The position numbers were made by a program, and so were the translations under genes. The notes beneath the pieces were generated by a model. The model was not told the DNA's origin. It did no database searches and worked only from the letters and a program-made list of their open reading frames with translations. From NCBI RefSeq assembly GCF_001687625.2, contig NZ_CP016538.2, forward strand, positions 2,386,501-2,450,500: 64,000 bases of DNA. Reading direction: 5' to 3'. Every line of letters starts with the position of its first letter. Position 1 is the first letter of the stretch. Source of the DNA: Planococcus maritimus. GTDB taxonomy: Bacteria; Bacillota; Bacilli; Bacillales_A; Planococcaceae. Below, in pieces: positions 42,777-52,079 of this stretch.

Positions 42777-44335
42777 TTAGACCAGTACCGTCCGGCCACT
42801 TCTTTTCTTCGGCTGTTTTGAATCGACTCCGACATGTTCATGCTGTCTACCAGCAGGAACCGCACGTTCCTTGCCCCAAGCCCGTATGCTTTCGATTTGT
42901 TCTGGGCTTGTTTGCGAAAGGGGGACGACGTTTTGGAAATAATCGATAAACGTCTGTTCGTCGATGGAATCATCTCCTTTTACCACAGCTTGTTTGACCA
43001 CTTCACGTACAGCAGCTTCCAAATCAGAACCGGCAAAGCCATCCGAGATAATTACGAGACGCTGAATTAATTCTTCTGACAAATTCATTTTTAATCCTTT
43101 TTCGACATAGATACGAATAATTTGTTCACGTTCTTCTGGAGTCGGTAAGTCGACAAAGAACAACTCATCGAATCGTCCTCTTCTTAATAGTTCTGGTGGC
43201 AATTGAGAAACATCATTGGCAGTGGCGACAATAAAAACGCGCGCCAAACTTTCCTGTAGCCAATATAAAAACTGACCTACAAGGCGCGTAGACGTTCCGC
43301 CGTCTCCTCCCCCTGTAGCTCCTGCTAAACCTTTTTCAATTTCATCAATCCATAGTACACAAGGCGCTACATGATCTGCCGTCGATAATGCTTCTTTAAG
43401 CCGCGATTCACTCTGCCCTAAATACTGGCCATGGATAGTCGATAAATCCAAGCGATATAATGGCAAATTCCAACTCGACGCAATGGCTTTTGCAGAGAGC
43501 GATTTCCCACATCCCGGCACGCCTACCAACAAAATCCCTCTTGGCGGGCGAATCCCCCGTTCTCGCAAATCGGCGGTCAAAAGCTTTTCATTCGCCTCTA
43601 ACCACTTTTTCATGCCTTCTAAACCGCCTATTGCATAATCCGCCTTTACCGGTACACGCTCAATGCCGGAAATATCAGAAAAAATACGGTCTTTGGCATG
43701 CATCAATTCTTTCAAATCCCCATGAGTGATTGAACCGTTGGCCAAAAGTGTAGCGATAACATTTTCTGCCTCTATTTGGCTGATCCCTGCCAAGATCGCT
43801 GCCGCTTGTTTTTCTTCTTCATCGCCCCATTCAATGTGCATTTCTCCACGGTAACCGGTAATCTGATCCCGAATAATTTCGAGCATCTCATCTTCATTCG
43901 GCGGATTTAAGGCAATCGACATGCCCGACCGCTGCAACGGAGCCCAGACCGGTTTATTGGTAATGACGATAATACTGCCCCTGTTTCAATCGCCATCATG
44001 GCTAGATCTTGAAATTGTCGGGCAATAGGGGTATCATCTTCCAAATCCTGAACCTCGGTATAGATGAAAGTTAAATTCTGCTGCTGGCTTATTTTCTGAT
44101 TGGCAAAGTCCAACCCGCCCATCACCGAACGATCTTCATTTACGAGTCGATTGGTATGGATATCCCGCGTTCCTTGGGAAATGGTATGGCTGAAAACCGG
44201 CAAAGCCATCTTCTGAGCGATTTCGGCTGCAATTTCAAGCGCTCGCTTATGTTCGGAAGTCCGAATTGTAATAAAGGGAATCCGCGCTTTTAAATATCTT
44301 TCAAGAGTGTCATAACAACTCGCAGCATCGTTCAT
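42777..44335 (-). pseudogene. Ycf46-like AAA ATPase, frame broken by one base
   Basis: Two minus frames (44335 to about 43980 and about 43980 to 42777) join into a protein of about 519 aa if one G is added to the GGGG run (CCCC at 43978-43981). The N-terminal part (RYLKARIPFITIRTSEHKRA; GLDFANQKISQQQNLTFIY) and the C-terminal AAA module match Ycf46-like ATPases. Walker A is GVPGCGKS, Walker B CVLWIDEIEKG, sensor 1 IVATAND and the finger region LLRRGRFDE. The start ATG overlaps the upstream stop by 4 bp. It may be a real mutation or a sequencing error. The ATPase core is otherwise intact. Confidence 0.75.
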
Positions 44336-44892
44336 TTCCAAATCACCCTTCTCTTTTTAGTAGAACTCTTCACGGCAGTTTCTTGCCCTGTACTTTGTGG
44401 TGTATGCCCAAATTTGCTGAAAGAAAGCGGGACTTGTCTTTCTGCTTCAAAACCAGTGATAGGATTATTTTTTATTAACAACCGCAAATGTCCAGTGCGA
44501 TCTGTCTTTGCGCTTTCAATCAGTGACCCCTGTGCACTCTCGGCAAATTCTTTCACCACTTTACTAAGAGCTTCTTGTACCTCATCTGGAAAAATCGGTA
44601 ATTTAGCAAGCCGCAGGCAAAAGACCAACCGCTTGCGAAGAGTTAAAATGGCCCCAATCATTAGTGTCTCCTCACTACCACTGCGGTTCAATGCCAGCTG
44701 AAATTGAGATGAGGCATTTTTCAACCTAAGGTCCATCACATCGTAAACTTTCTGAATAAAGCGTTCCGCTACTCCAGGCGTCCATTCGAGATCCCCTTGC
44801 TCCATTCCTCCAATTGTTTTTTCATCCATTTCCTCAAATTTTAATACCTCTAAAAAGTCTAACCATTCAGTATAAGTTGCCGGCGGTTTCAT
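44332..44892 (-). CDS. AAA operon protein, 186 aa, unknown
   Basis: A soluble, mostly helical protein. Its N-terminus has TYTEWLDFLEVLKFEEMDE and GDLEWTPGVAERFIQKVYDV; the centre has EETLMIGAILTLRKRLVFCLRLAKL, read as two parts, and the C-terminal third is basic and probably disordered (SSTKKRRVIWK). No known family was recognised. It overlaps the genes on both sides by 4 bp, so tight coupling with the ATPase suggests a stoichiometric partner or adaptor. Confidence 0.7.
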   Translation of the reverse strand: MKPPATYTEWLDFLEVLKFEEMDEKTIGGMEQGDLEWTPGVAERFIQKVYDVMDLRLKNASSQFQLALNRSGSEETLMIGAILTLRKRLVFCLRLAKLPIFPDEVQEALSKVVKEFAESAQGSLIESAKTDRTGHLRLLIKNNPITGFEAERQVPLSFSKFGHTPQSTGQETAVKSSTKKRRVIWK

Positions 44893-45080
44893 AATTTCGT
44901 ACGCTTTCGTCTAACTAGATTTGCTGGTGGTTTTAGATCCCATTCAGGGAACTGTGTAGCAAGAGCGTCATTAACGGTTTGCTGCCCCACTGATTTTAAT
45001 AATGGTTCAACCGTATCAGATTGAATCATCTTCGATTTATTGCGGTTGACTACTTCTGTAGCTTGATCATTGACTGGCAT
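44889..45080 (-). CDS. AAA operon small protein, 63 aa, unknown
   Basis: A small basic protein (NRNKSKMIQSDT ... NLVRRKRTKL) without membrane helix. ATG 45080 is used because AAGGGG lies about 8 bases before it; the GTG at 45089 is inside the site. It ends with a 4-bp overlap with the 186-aa gene. The middle LLKSVGQQTVNDALATQFPEW could be a binding helix. No family recognised. Confidence 0.65.
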   Translation of the reverse strand: MPVNDQATEVVNRNKSKMIQSDTVEPLLKSVGQQTVNDALATQFPEWDLKPPANLVRRKRTKL

Positions 45081-45092
45081 CTTTTTCACCCC

Positions 45093-46790
45093 TTAGCTTA
45101 TAATGGCACGGCCATTGTCATGGCTTGAGAATGCATATTGCTCCGGATTAATGGAATCCAAGAGTTCAGAAACAGTAGGCGCATGGGCATCTTCCGCTGC
45201 ATACTCCCGGCGCCAATCGGCCACTTCAGCTAGCGAAGCGCGCAATATGCCTTTACAGTTCTCGAAATATGCTTGGAAATCTTCTGCAATTTTTTCTTTC
45301 TTCTTTTGGATCCCTTTATATCCCATATAGATATAACCACCGCAAACCAATGCAATGAGAAATAGAAACGGCATATTAAATCCCCCATAAACGAGTACAG
45401 CAGCTAGGCCCATCGCGATATAATGATTTTTTTCGAATTTTATTTTCGAAAGATGTTCATTTTTTCTTTTTTCAATATGGGCAGAGAGCGAATCGACCAA
45501 TTCGGTTTCATTCCCACCGTCCTGAGTGACTCCCTGCCATCCTTCGATTTGAAGCGTAATATCCATCGGTACGAGAGAACGCACTTTAGCGGTAATATCG
45601 TCATGGGCGTTTTTAATCCAGTCTTTTGACCAGGCAATCGAGAATTTTTGGGTAGCCAGTGAAGCATTAGAGGTTTCTGGATGCATTGCGAAGTTCGTCA
45701 GCAATTGCGTAAAAGAAACGCGTTCTTCCAATGATTTTTCGTTGTCGAAAAGGTGTCGTGCCTGCTGTTCATCGCCATTTTGTTGAATAATTAATGACAA
45801 TAACCGTTCTTCTTTACGCAATGGCAATTCTTCTTCATCAAACTTAGTGACCAATGTGTCCAACATTTCATCGACCGCAAAAGCCACAGTTTTAGAAGGT
45901 TTAACTTCTTGATTAAAAATATTTTCAAAATAGTCATGAATGATTCGATGAAGTTGAGCCCCCTGCATACTGCCGCTCATCTGGCCCCAAGTCGAGCTGT
46001 ACTTCTGCAAATATGGATAATCATCCGATGCCAAATCTTGCATTTTCGAAATTAACGCCTCTTCCCACTGAGCATTTTGCTCTTCGACAAAGCCTTCCTT
46101 TTCAGCCAATTCCGAAACCCAGGCCTCTACTTGATGAGCACATTTCACGCGGGCATCCGGTCCGAATACTCCATTGGTGAAACCATCAATCATAATGACA
46201 ATTTCCCGTTCAAGTTCTTCGGGGTTCTGTAATCCGAAATAATGACTGACCCACTGGCTGCTCGCTTGATAACGTGCCCCTCTTCTAGTGACTAGAGCGA
46301 AAAATAAAGCCGTTTTTTCATTATCACGGCGCATCGCTTCCTTCATGGCTTTATCAGCTAGTTCTTTGTTGTCATTCAACCAAGCCGCTAAAGCGATCAA
46401 AGCAGGAGCTAGCCAATAACGGGGAGAGGCAAGCATATGCTCTTCAGTAGAATTCTCAATTTTTTCTTTCTTTACAAGTCCGACATCCACCGCCTGTAAA
46501 ATACCGCTCACTCGCCGTCTTACTTCGCCATAATGTCCAAACTCCGATTCCAATTCCTGACGAACTTTTACAATTCGGGTTTCGGCTAACTGAAGGTTTT
46601 TGCCCAATAAATCACGCTGGACATAATCCTGGAATTCTTGGATCAACTGATTCAAATTGTTATGCACTTCATATAAATCCATATTGACAGCGTCCACTTG
46701 GCTAGTTAAGTGACCGATATTCTGATCTAAAGAATTTAAACTGTTTTCTATATAATTTAAATCCGCATGTGAAATTATTTGTTCTGCCAT
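45093..46790 (-). CDS. AAA operon coiled-coil/membrane protein, 565 aa, unknown
   Basis: Residues 5-95 form a long coiled coil (NYIENSLNSLDQNIGHLTSQ; YEVHNNLNQLIQEFQDYVQR). A helical domain (about 110-430) follows, with ALIALAAWLNDNKELADKAM and repeat-like helices. Then come two membrane helices (about 455-495; YIAMGLAAVLVYGGFN and FLFLIALVCGGYIYMGY) and a C-terminal soluble helix (EKIAEDFQAYFENCKGI). The N-terminus thus probably faces the cytosol, where the ATPase is. It lies 4 bp after the 160-aa gene. It is a candidate membrane scaffold or substrate of the ATPase. Family not recognised. Confidence 0.75.
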   Translation of the reverse strand: MAEQIISHADLNYIENSLNSLDQNIGHLTSQVDAVNMDLYEVHNNLNQLIQEFQDYVQRDLLGKNLQLAETRIVKVRQELESEFGHYGEVRRRVSGILQAVDVGLVKKEKIENSTEEHMLASPRYWLAPALIALAAWLNDNKELADKAMKEAMRRDNEKTALFFALVTRRGARYQASSQWVSHYFGLQNPEELEREIVIMIDGFTNGVFGPDARVKCAHQVEAWVSELAEKEGFVEEQNAQWEEALISKMQDLASDDYPYLQKYSSTWGQMSGSMQGAQLHRIIHDYFENIFNQEVKPSKTVAFAVDEMLDTLVTKFDEEELPLRKEERLLSLIIQQNGDEQQARHLFDNEKSLEERVSFTQLLTNFAMHPETSNASLATQKFSIAWSKDWIKNAHDDITAKVRSLVPMDITLQIEGWQGVTQDGGNETELVDSLSAHIEKRKNEHLSKIKFEKNHYIAMGLAAVLVYGGFNMPFLFLIALVCGGYIYMGYKGIQKKKEKIAEDFQAYFENCKGILRASLAEVADWRREYAAEDAHAPTVSELLDSINPEQYAFSSHDNGRAIIS

Positions 46791-46794
46791 ACAA

Positions 46795-47277
46795 TCACCC
46801 CTTAATGACAGCTACAGTGCCATTTGCAGATACAGCCCGTAGCTCATCAGTATAAACTTCCACAAACTCATATCCCGGATGTTGCGCTAAGCTCCTTGCC
46901 CGCTCTAAAGATCCAGGCAGGGGCGCCCCTTTTTGAAAATGCTCCACGACGTCTAAATCTAAATCAAGTGTATGTACCACATATGGGTTTCCTAAAAAAC
47001 ATTTGGCCACTATCCCCACCAATAACTGGCTTGGGCTTAGCTCTGGAAATTCGTTTTGAATTGTTTGTTTCAATTCATCAATTTTCGTTTGGCTTGAAGT
47101 CATCCCCCCTGCATCAAGTTGGGTCATAGCGCTGATAAAAGCTGCAGATCGCTTCTGTCTCAATCGTTTATCAAGTGCAACTCCTGTCAATTGCTGTGTC
47201 CGCGTGACCGTTTTCTCTACCGATAAACTGTGTGGAGCTTTCGGTTTTACGCTCGGATGAATGATAGACCTTTTCAT
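46795..47277 (-). CDS. AAA operon first gene, 160 aa, unknown
   Basis: A soluble basic/alpha-beta protein. The first 45 residues are polar (SIIHPSVKPKAPHSLSVEKT). The rest contains a helical part (SQTKIDELKQTIQNEFPELS) and a compact domain with YVVHTLDLDLDVVEHFQKG, PGYEFVEVYTDELRAVSANG. ATG 47277 after GGGGGAG is preferred over the longer frame to 47307. It opens the operon: promoter sought upstream in the AT-rich 47278-47500, but no clear one seen. Confidence 0.7.
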   Translation of the reverse strand: MKRSIIHPSVKPKAPHSLSVEKTVTRTQQLTGVALDKRLRQKRSAAFISAMTQLDAGGMTSSQTKIDELKQTIQNEFPELSPSQLLVGIVAKCFLGNPYVVHTLDLDLDVVEHFQKGAPLPGSLERARSLAQHPGYEFVEVYTDELRAVSANGTVAVIKG

Positions 47278-47804
47278 CTTTCTCCCCCTTGTTTGTATAA
47301 ATTTCAACTCTTTCTGCGCTCTTGCATGCAGTTATCTAAAATATCGGTGAAGATTTTTGCTAGTTATCACCACCAGAATCTTTTTTATTTTCCAATAACA
47401 TAACATATAAGTAGTTAATTGTGATTAAAAAAATAAAATTTTTATAGGATTTAGTATTCACTAAAAACACAACGTACCAGGCATGTATTCTTATCAATTC
47501 ACAATTTTTAAAACCAAATAAAAAAACCGCTAAGTATTTATACTTAACGGTCATGCGTAATTCAGAAACCTTTGAAATCGGGATTCTTCAAAAAGAGCTT
47601 CGCTTTTCAAAAGTTCGTACCTTATAGAGGATCTTGAATTTTTTTTAAAAAAATCATTTCGTGAATCCTTTTTTGGTCTTCTTGCTTTGTTCGTACAGAG
47701 AAATCCTCCCATCCGCCGTTTTTAATACACACGGCGGATGGGAGGTGATTTTTTCTTATCTCATTTAAAAGCGTGTCACTCTTATGCCAGTGTTCTTGCG
47801 TCTA
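47278..47804. other. intergenic region with two strong hairpins
   Basis: No gene. It contains a terminator-like hairpin at 47519-47556 (ACCG.TAAGTAT/ATACTTA.CGGT) and a perfect 15-bp stem at 47705-47745 (see separate entry). The rest is AT-rich and should hold the AAA operon promoter. Confidence 0.6.
47705..47752 (-). terminator. 15-bp perfect hairpin after the PQQ/CAP surface protein gene
   Basis: CCTCCCATCCGCCGT (47705-47719) pairs fully with ACGGCGGATGGGAGG (47731-47745), loop of 11. A T run (TGATTTTTTC) follows on the plus side; on the minus side only GATTTCTC follows. It probably terminates the surface protein transcript. The stem is unusually long and GC-rich for this AT-rich spot. Confidence 0.75.
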
Positions 47805-50800
47805 TCAATTCTTCAATGCGTCATCCAAAGATTTTTTAACATCCTCAGAAACAGCGCCAGTCCCACCAAAGATTGAGAAACCATCATATGTTGCCAATTG
47901 CTTGTTGGTCGCTTCTGGAATTTGCTGTGGGCGCACCAATAGGATTGGCGCATTGTTCTTCGCAGCTAAGACAGACCCAGCTAACGCATCCGGGAAGTTC
48001 GAGCCGGTTGCGATATACGCTTTGTCAGTACCCAGCTTAAGTTTTGTCGCCACTTCGTAGCCTGTCTCGTAGCGGTCTTTGCCGCCGAAACGGGTAGGCT
48101 TTGGCAAACTGTCAGAGACAGACTTGCTGACGACACCCGTGCTGCCGATAACATAAGTAGAAGAAATGCCGTCTAGTGCGGATTTTGTTTCATCCGGCAG
48201 ACGATCGGTGCGCGTCAATAGGATCGGCACACCATTTTTCGCTGCGTACGAGGAAACGGAAAGAACATCTGGGAAGTTCAAGCCATTCGCAACAATTGCC
48301 TGATCAGAATCCATTTTCCCAGCAATCAATGCCGCTGTCTCGAAACGGGTCTTGCCGCCGAGACGCTCGGTAACGAGGCCCATTTTCTTCAGTTCCGTTT
48401 CCACTTCCGCCGAAACTGCACCCTTGCTGCCAAGGATGATGACCTTTTTCGCCCCGAGGCGTTCAATTTCTTCTTTCGTTTCCACATTCAATGCTTTGGT
48501 ACGTGTCAAAAGAATCGGAGCGTTTTCCTGATACGCAAGCGGTCCTCCCGCTAATGCATCTGGGAAATCGCCAGCTGTTGCCAAAACAACCGTATCTGCT
48601 GTTTTCCATCCTTCTTTTGAAATGGCGATGGCAGTTGTATAACGGTCTGTTCCAGAAATACGATTTGCTGGTGCCGGCGTAGATTTTTCGACTGTCACTT
48701 TCGTTTCAGCACTCTGGTTTCCTGAGCCATCAATTGCCACTACTGTTAAAACAGTACCGGCAACTTGCGGTTCAATTGATAGGAAAAACTTACCTTCTAA
48801 AGAAGCTTTTCCTTTGACGAGTTCACTTGTACCCACTTTGACTAAGATGGTACTGCCAACTTCCGCTAGCCCGCTGATTTCTGTACTTTTTTCAGTCAAT
48901 TTATTAACAGCAGGCGTAGCCGGTGGAGTCCCATCCTTCACAGTAATACTTACAGCATCACTAATGTTTCCGGCTTTATCTGTTGCTGTGATTGATAGTT
49001 TCGTTCCTGCTTTTTGTTTTTCTATTTCCACTGCGAACTTTCCTGCAACATCAGTTGTTGCCTTTCCGAGACTTTTTGCATCTGCTTGGACATTTATCGT
49101 TGAACCTGCTTCTGCAGTCCCGGTCACTTTTGTGGAAGCATCTGTTACTTTATCTATCCTCGGGCTGCCTGGTGGTACAGTATCTACTGGAGTCGTATCA
49201 GTTACAGTCACTTTTACTGTTTGAGGCGACCCCGCATTAAATTTAAAGACAAGCTTAAACTCACCTAGAGGTTTTTTATTCAAATACTCCTCTTTCAGTT
49301 CAACAGTATCGTTTACTAACAAATAATCTTTGCCTTCTACTAGTTGTGTTTCATCATCGGTTACCGACAACAATTTATTCCCATTTAAGGAGAGCGAGAA
49401 ATTCGCTTTTGATCGTGTAAACCAATCAAACGTTACATTAGCCGGTGAAACTATTGAGTTCTGCAATAATCTTCCGATTTCAAATTGCCGGTCTCCATTT
49501 AGCACAACTTCATATGCCTCGTCCTTTGAAAAGAGAGAAGTGCCTACCTCCAATACATATTTACCTGGCGTTAATGTATCCAAAAACTCCGTCATATTTT
49601 TTCTTGAACTTTGGTCGTAATGAATGGTTCGATTGGTACTTGAACCTTCTACAGAATAAACCATCTCTCCATTTGTATCTTTGAGCACCCAATTGATATC
49701 CGGCAAATTGGTTGGGGATGTCTCCAATGAAATGGCGTTCGCCAAAGTTAAATTAGAGGATCCGTTTTGATGGGAATTGAAATACATTTCCTTAATTTTT
49801 AAAGCTGCCTGTGTTTTAAATGACCATTCCTTTTTCAGCGGCTCTTCATTTCCTTGTGTATCTATTTTGTTTGCTTTTACAGAAACGTGATACGTGCTTC
49901 CTGGTTTCAACTTTTCTTTTGGAATGATAAACATACTTTTCTGTGAGTTAGAGGGATCGTTTCTATTGTCAATCAAATAAAACTCTACTTCCTGCTTGTC
50001 GCTATCCCACAGGTGAACTTCTTCAATCATTAATTTAGCTGTTGCCTGATCATGCACACTTAAGCTGATTGGGAACCCCGAATAGGTTCTTCTTTTATCA
50101 AAAAGAGATAATGGACTTGGTGATTCGTCATCAAACCAAATAGGAGAAACATCAGTTTGTCCATCGTATGGATAAGCTACTGCAGTGCCATTATCAAAGC
50201 TCCCCTTAGTAGCATAATTCAATACACTGACCCCCAGATGGTTGTAGCCGATTCCAATGTCCTGATAATTGGGATCTACGATGCTCATTCTATGGTAAGG
50301 TGCGTTCAATAAACCTTCTGCCGCTCCTTTGGCCACAGTTAATCGGGCAATTCCTTCATCAACCGACCCTTCGTACCCGAAATAGTTCGCCCGTTCCGTT
50401 GGATCATGGCCTGTAAAGCCCAGTCCATCCGCTTCCTGATAGTGGGCCCCTGAAAAACCATCACCGTTTTGTAGTTTGTAATTGCTATGGGATTGAGCTG
50501 CTTTTCTAAGTTTTTCATCATGACGAAACTCTACTAAGCCTAGGTTTCTTCTCATTTCGTTCAAGTAAGCTAAAGCTTCATCAGTTTGATCATCCAGCAA
50601 TACTTTATCTTTTCCATAATAAGGATCGCTGCTATCAGCAAGCATGCCCTTCACCGTAACTTTGATCACTTGTTCAAAGCCTTTGTATTTCACTTTAACG
50701 CTTGCCGTACCTTCTTTTCCGGCCATCAAAACGCCCTTACCGGAAATCGACACGACCGACAAGTCACTCGATTCCCATGAACTCAAATCCGTTACGTTTT

Positions 50801-52079
50801 TTCTCGACAGGTTGTCAAAAACAGCTGCCGCTTTCAAAATTCCTTTTTCACCTTTCTTCAATGCCATTTCCTGGCTGGAAGGCAAAATTCCTTTCAGCAC
50901 TTTCTCTTGTTTGTCTGGTGCACCTATAGCATAGAGTTTCCCTTGACTTGTGGAAACATAAATGGTGCCGTCAGCATTGATCGCTGGAGTATTCCCTGCC
51001 ACTCCCGCTAAGTTCATCTGCCACTTTTTCGCACCTTTATCACTAACCGCGTAAAGTACTCCATTTTCTGTGTCACCAGCAGTGAAATATGCAACCCCAT
51101 TCTTATCGATAACAGTTCTGCTTATTTGATTTGCGTTGATAGCGTACTTGCTGTCAAACTTCCATTTTTCAGTGCCATCGGAGTTCAAGGCCATCAACTG
51201 ATTATCATAAGCGAAATAAATCACGCCATCTTCATCTACTGACGGCACACTGTTTCCAACAGTATTAGGCAGTTCCTTTTTCCATTTCAACTTTCCTACG
51301 GGATCAATAGCATATATTGCTCCCCGCGCTGTGACATAGATTGTTCCGTCCTTCGATACAACCGGAATGGAATTGGAAACATCGTGTGCCAGCTTGTATG
51401 CCCACTTAAGCTTTCCGTTAGCATCGAGGGCTGTCAATTGTTCCTGCCGCCCGCTTCCTGACAGAACATAAAGCGTGCCATCATTCCCTAATACAGGAGT
51501 TTTGTTATCACCGTAGTCTGTGTATGTCCATTTTTCTTTTAGATCTGCATCGAAGGCATGGACTACGCCACTCCCTCCTAAATATGCCGTGCCACCCTTC
51601 CCGACAGCCATACTGCCCCAGTAAGGAGTCCCTATATCCGAAACTGCTCTTTTCAATCCATCAAGTCTATATTCATATGCATTCAACGTTTTTATATATA
51701 AGTTCCCCGCAGAATTGAGCACAGGAAACAGATAATTTGCATCTCCATTAAATAACAGTGGTTTAGACCATTCTTTCGTTCCAGCTGAGTTGACAGAATA
51801 TAATTTACGGTCGTCTCCCCCACTTATCACATATACACTGCCGTCCACCCCAATAATTGGGGATGACATCTCTGTCCCACCTTCTGCCTCATCAGTTTCG
51901 AAAATCCATTTCACTCTAGCATCATTAGTTCCGCTAAAGGATGATTCCCCTGTGGTATTTAATACCGTTGGCTTTATAGCATTGTTCTGATAGCCTATTC
52001 CATTTGCTTCTGTTGCAGTAGCTTGGATATTTAGTGTGCTGATAAATAACAATAATATAACACCAAGTTTCATTTTCAT
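47805..52079 (-). CDS. secreted PQQ-propeller/CAP/Ig surface protein with CWB2 anchor
   Basis: A 1,424-aa secreted protein. Signal peptide at residues 1-22. A PQQ/WD40-type beta-propeller (about 50-385) has repeating phrases such as DGTIYVTARGAIYAID and NADGTIYVSTSQGKLYAIG. An Ig-like Big_2 domain (about 395-480) and a CAP/SCP domain (about 500-640; LAYLNEMRRNLGL, AQSHSNYKLQNGD, YHRMSIVDPNYQDIGIGY) follow. Further Ig-like domains include two with DTVPPGSPRIDKV and TPPATPAVNKL; three CWB2 repeats start at about 1140. No catalytic residues are certain. AGAAAGAGG precedes the ATG. Probable cell-surface scaffold or adhesin. Confidence 0.88.
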   Translation of the reverse strand: MKMKLGVILLLFISTLNIQATATEANGIGYQNNAIKPTVLNTTGESSFSGTNDARVKWIFETDEAEGGTEMSSPIIGVDGSVYVISGGDDRKLYSVNSAGTKEWSKPLLFNGDANYLFPVLNSAGNLYIKTLNAYEYRLDGLKRAVSDIGTPYWGSMAVGKGGTAYLGGSGVVHAFDADLKEKWTYTDYGDNKTPVLGNDGTLYVLSGSGRQEQLTALDANGKLKWAYKLAHDVSNSIPVVSKDGTIYVTARGAIYAIDPVGKLKWKKELPNTVGNSVPSVDEDGVIYFAYDNQLMALNSDGTEKWKFDSKYAINANQISRTVIDKNGVAYFTAGDTENGVLYAVSDKGAKKWQMNLAGVAGNTPAINADGTIYVSTSQGKLYAIGAPDKQEKVLKGILPSSQEMALKKGEKGILKAAAVFDNLSRKNVTDLSSWESSDLSVVSISGKGVLMAGKEGTASVKVKYKGFEQVIKVTVKGMLADSSDPYYGKDKVLLDDQTDEALAYLNEMRRNLGLVEFRHDEKLRKAAQSHSNYKLQNGDGFSGAHYQEADGLGFTGHDPTERANYFGYEGSVDEGIARLTVAKGAAEGLLNAPYHRMSIVDPNYQDIGIGYNHLGVSVLNYATKGSFDNGTAVAYPYDGQTDVSPIWFDDESPSPLSLFDKRRTYSGFPISLSVHDQATAKLMIEEVHLWDSDKQEVEFYLIDNRNDPSNSQKSMFIIPKEKLKPGSTYHVSVKANKIDTQGNEEPLKKEWSFKTQAALKIKEMYFNSHQNGSSNLTLANAISLETSPTNLPDINWVLKDTNGEMVYSVEGSSTNRTIHYDQSSRKNMTEFLDTLTPGKYVLEVGTSLFSKDEAYEVVLNGDRQFEIGRLLQNSIVSPANVTFDWFTRSKANFSLSLNGNKLLSVTDDETQLVEGKDYLLVNDTVELKEEYLNKKPLGEFKLVFKFNAGSPQTVKVTVTDTTPVDTVPPGSPRIDKVTDASTKVTGTAEAGSTINVQADAKSLGKATTDVAGKFAVEIEKQKAGTKLSITATDKAGNISDAVSITVKDGTPPATPAVNKLTEKSTEISGLAEVGSTILVKVGTSELVKGKASLEGKFFLSIEPQVAGTVLTVVAIDGSGNQSAETKVTVEKSTPAPANRISGTDRYTTAIAISKEGWKTADTVVLATAGDFPDALAGGPLAYQENAPILLTRTKALNVETKEEIERLGAKKVIILGSKGAVSAEVETELKKMGLVTERLGGKTRFETAALIAGKMDSDQAIVANGLNFPDVLSVSSYAAKNGVPILLTRTDRLPDETKSALDGISSTYVIGSTGVVSKSVSDSLPKPTRFGGKDRYETGYEVATKLKLGTDKAYIATGSNFPDALAGSVLAAKNNAPILLVRPQQIPEATNKQLATYDGFSIFGGTGAVSEDVKKSLDDALKN
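47860..48680. repeat. CWB2 segment nearly identical to 58172-58992
   Basis: About 820 bp encoding the three CWB2 repeats is nearly the same in DNA as the end of the 58-kb surface protein gene. Long stretches are identical and only scattered changes are seen. The other two CWB2 proteins (3 and 6.4 kb) are far more diverged. This indicates recent duplication or gene conversion over 10 kb. Confidence 0.85.

Noticed and set aside
42704..42973. 89-codon minus frame overlapping the AAA ATPase end
   Set aside because: It is out of frame with the ATPase, spans the operon terminator and has no ribosome site.
43970..43990. Programmed -1 frameshift in the AAA ATPase
   Set aside because: The sequence ACA GGG GCA is no canonical slippery heptamer; tRNA re-pairing at AGG would mismatch. 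A one-base deletion or sequencing error is simpler.
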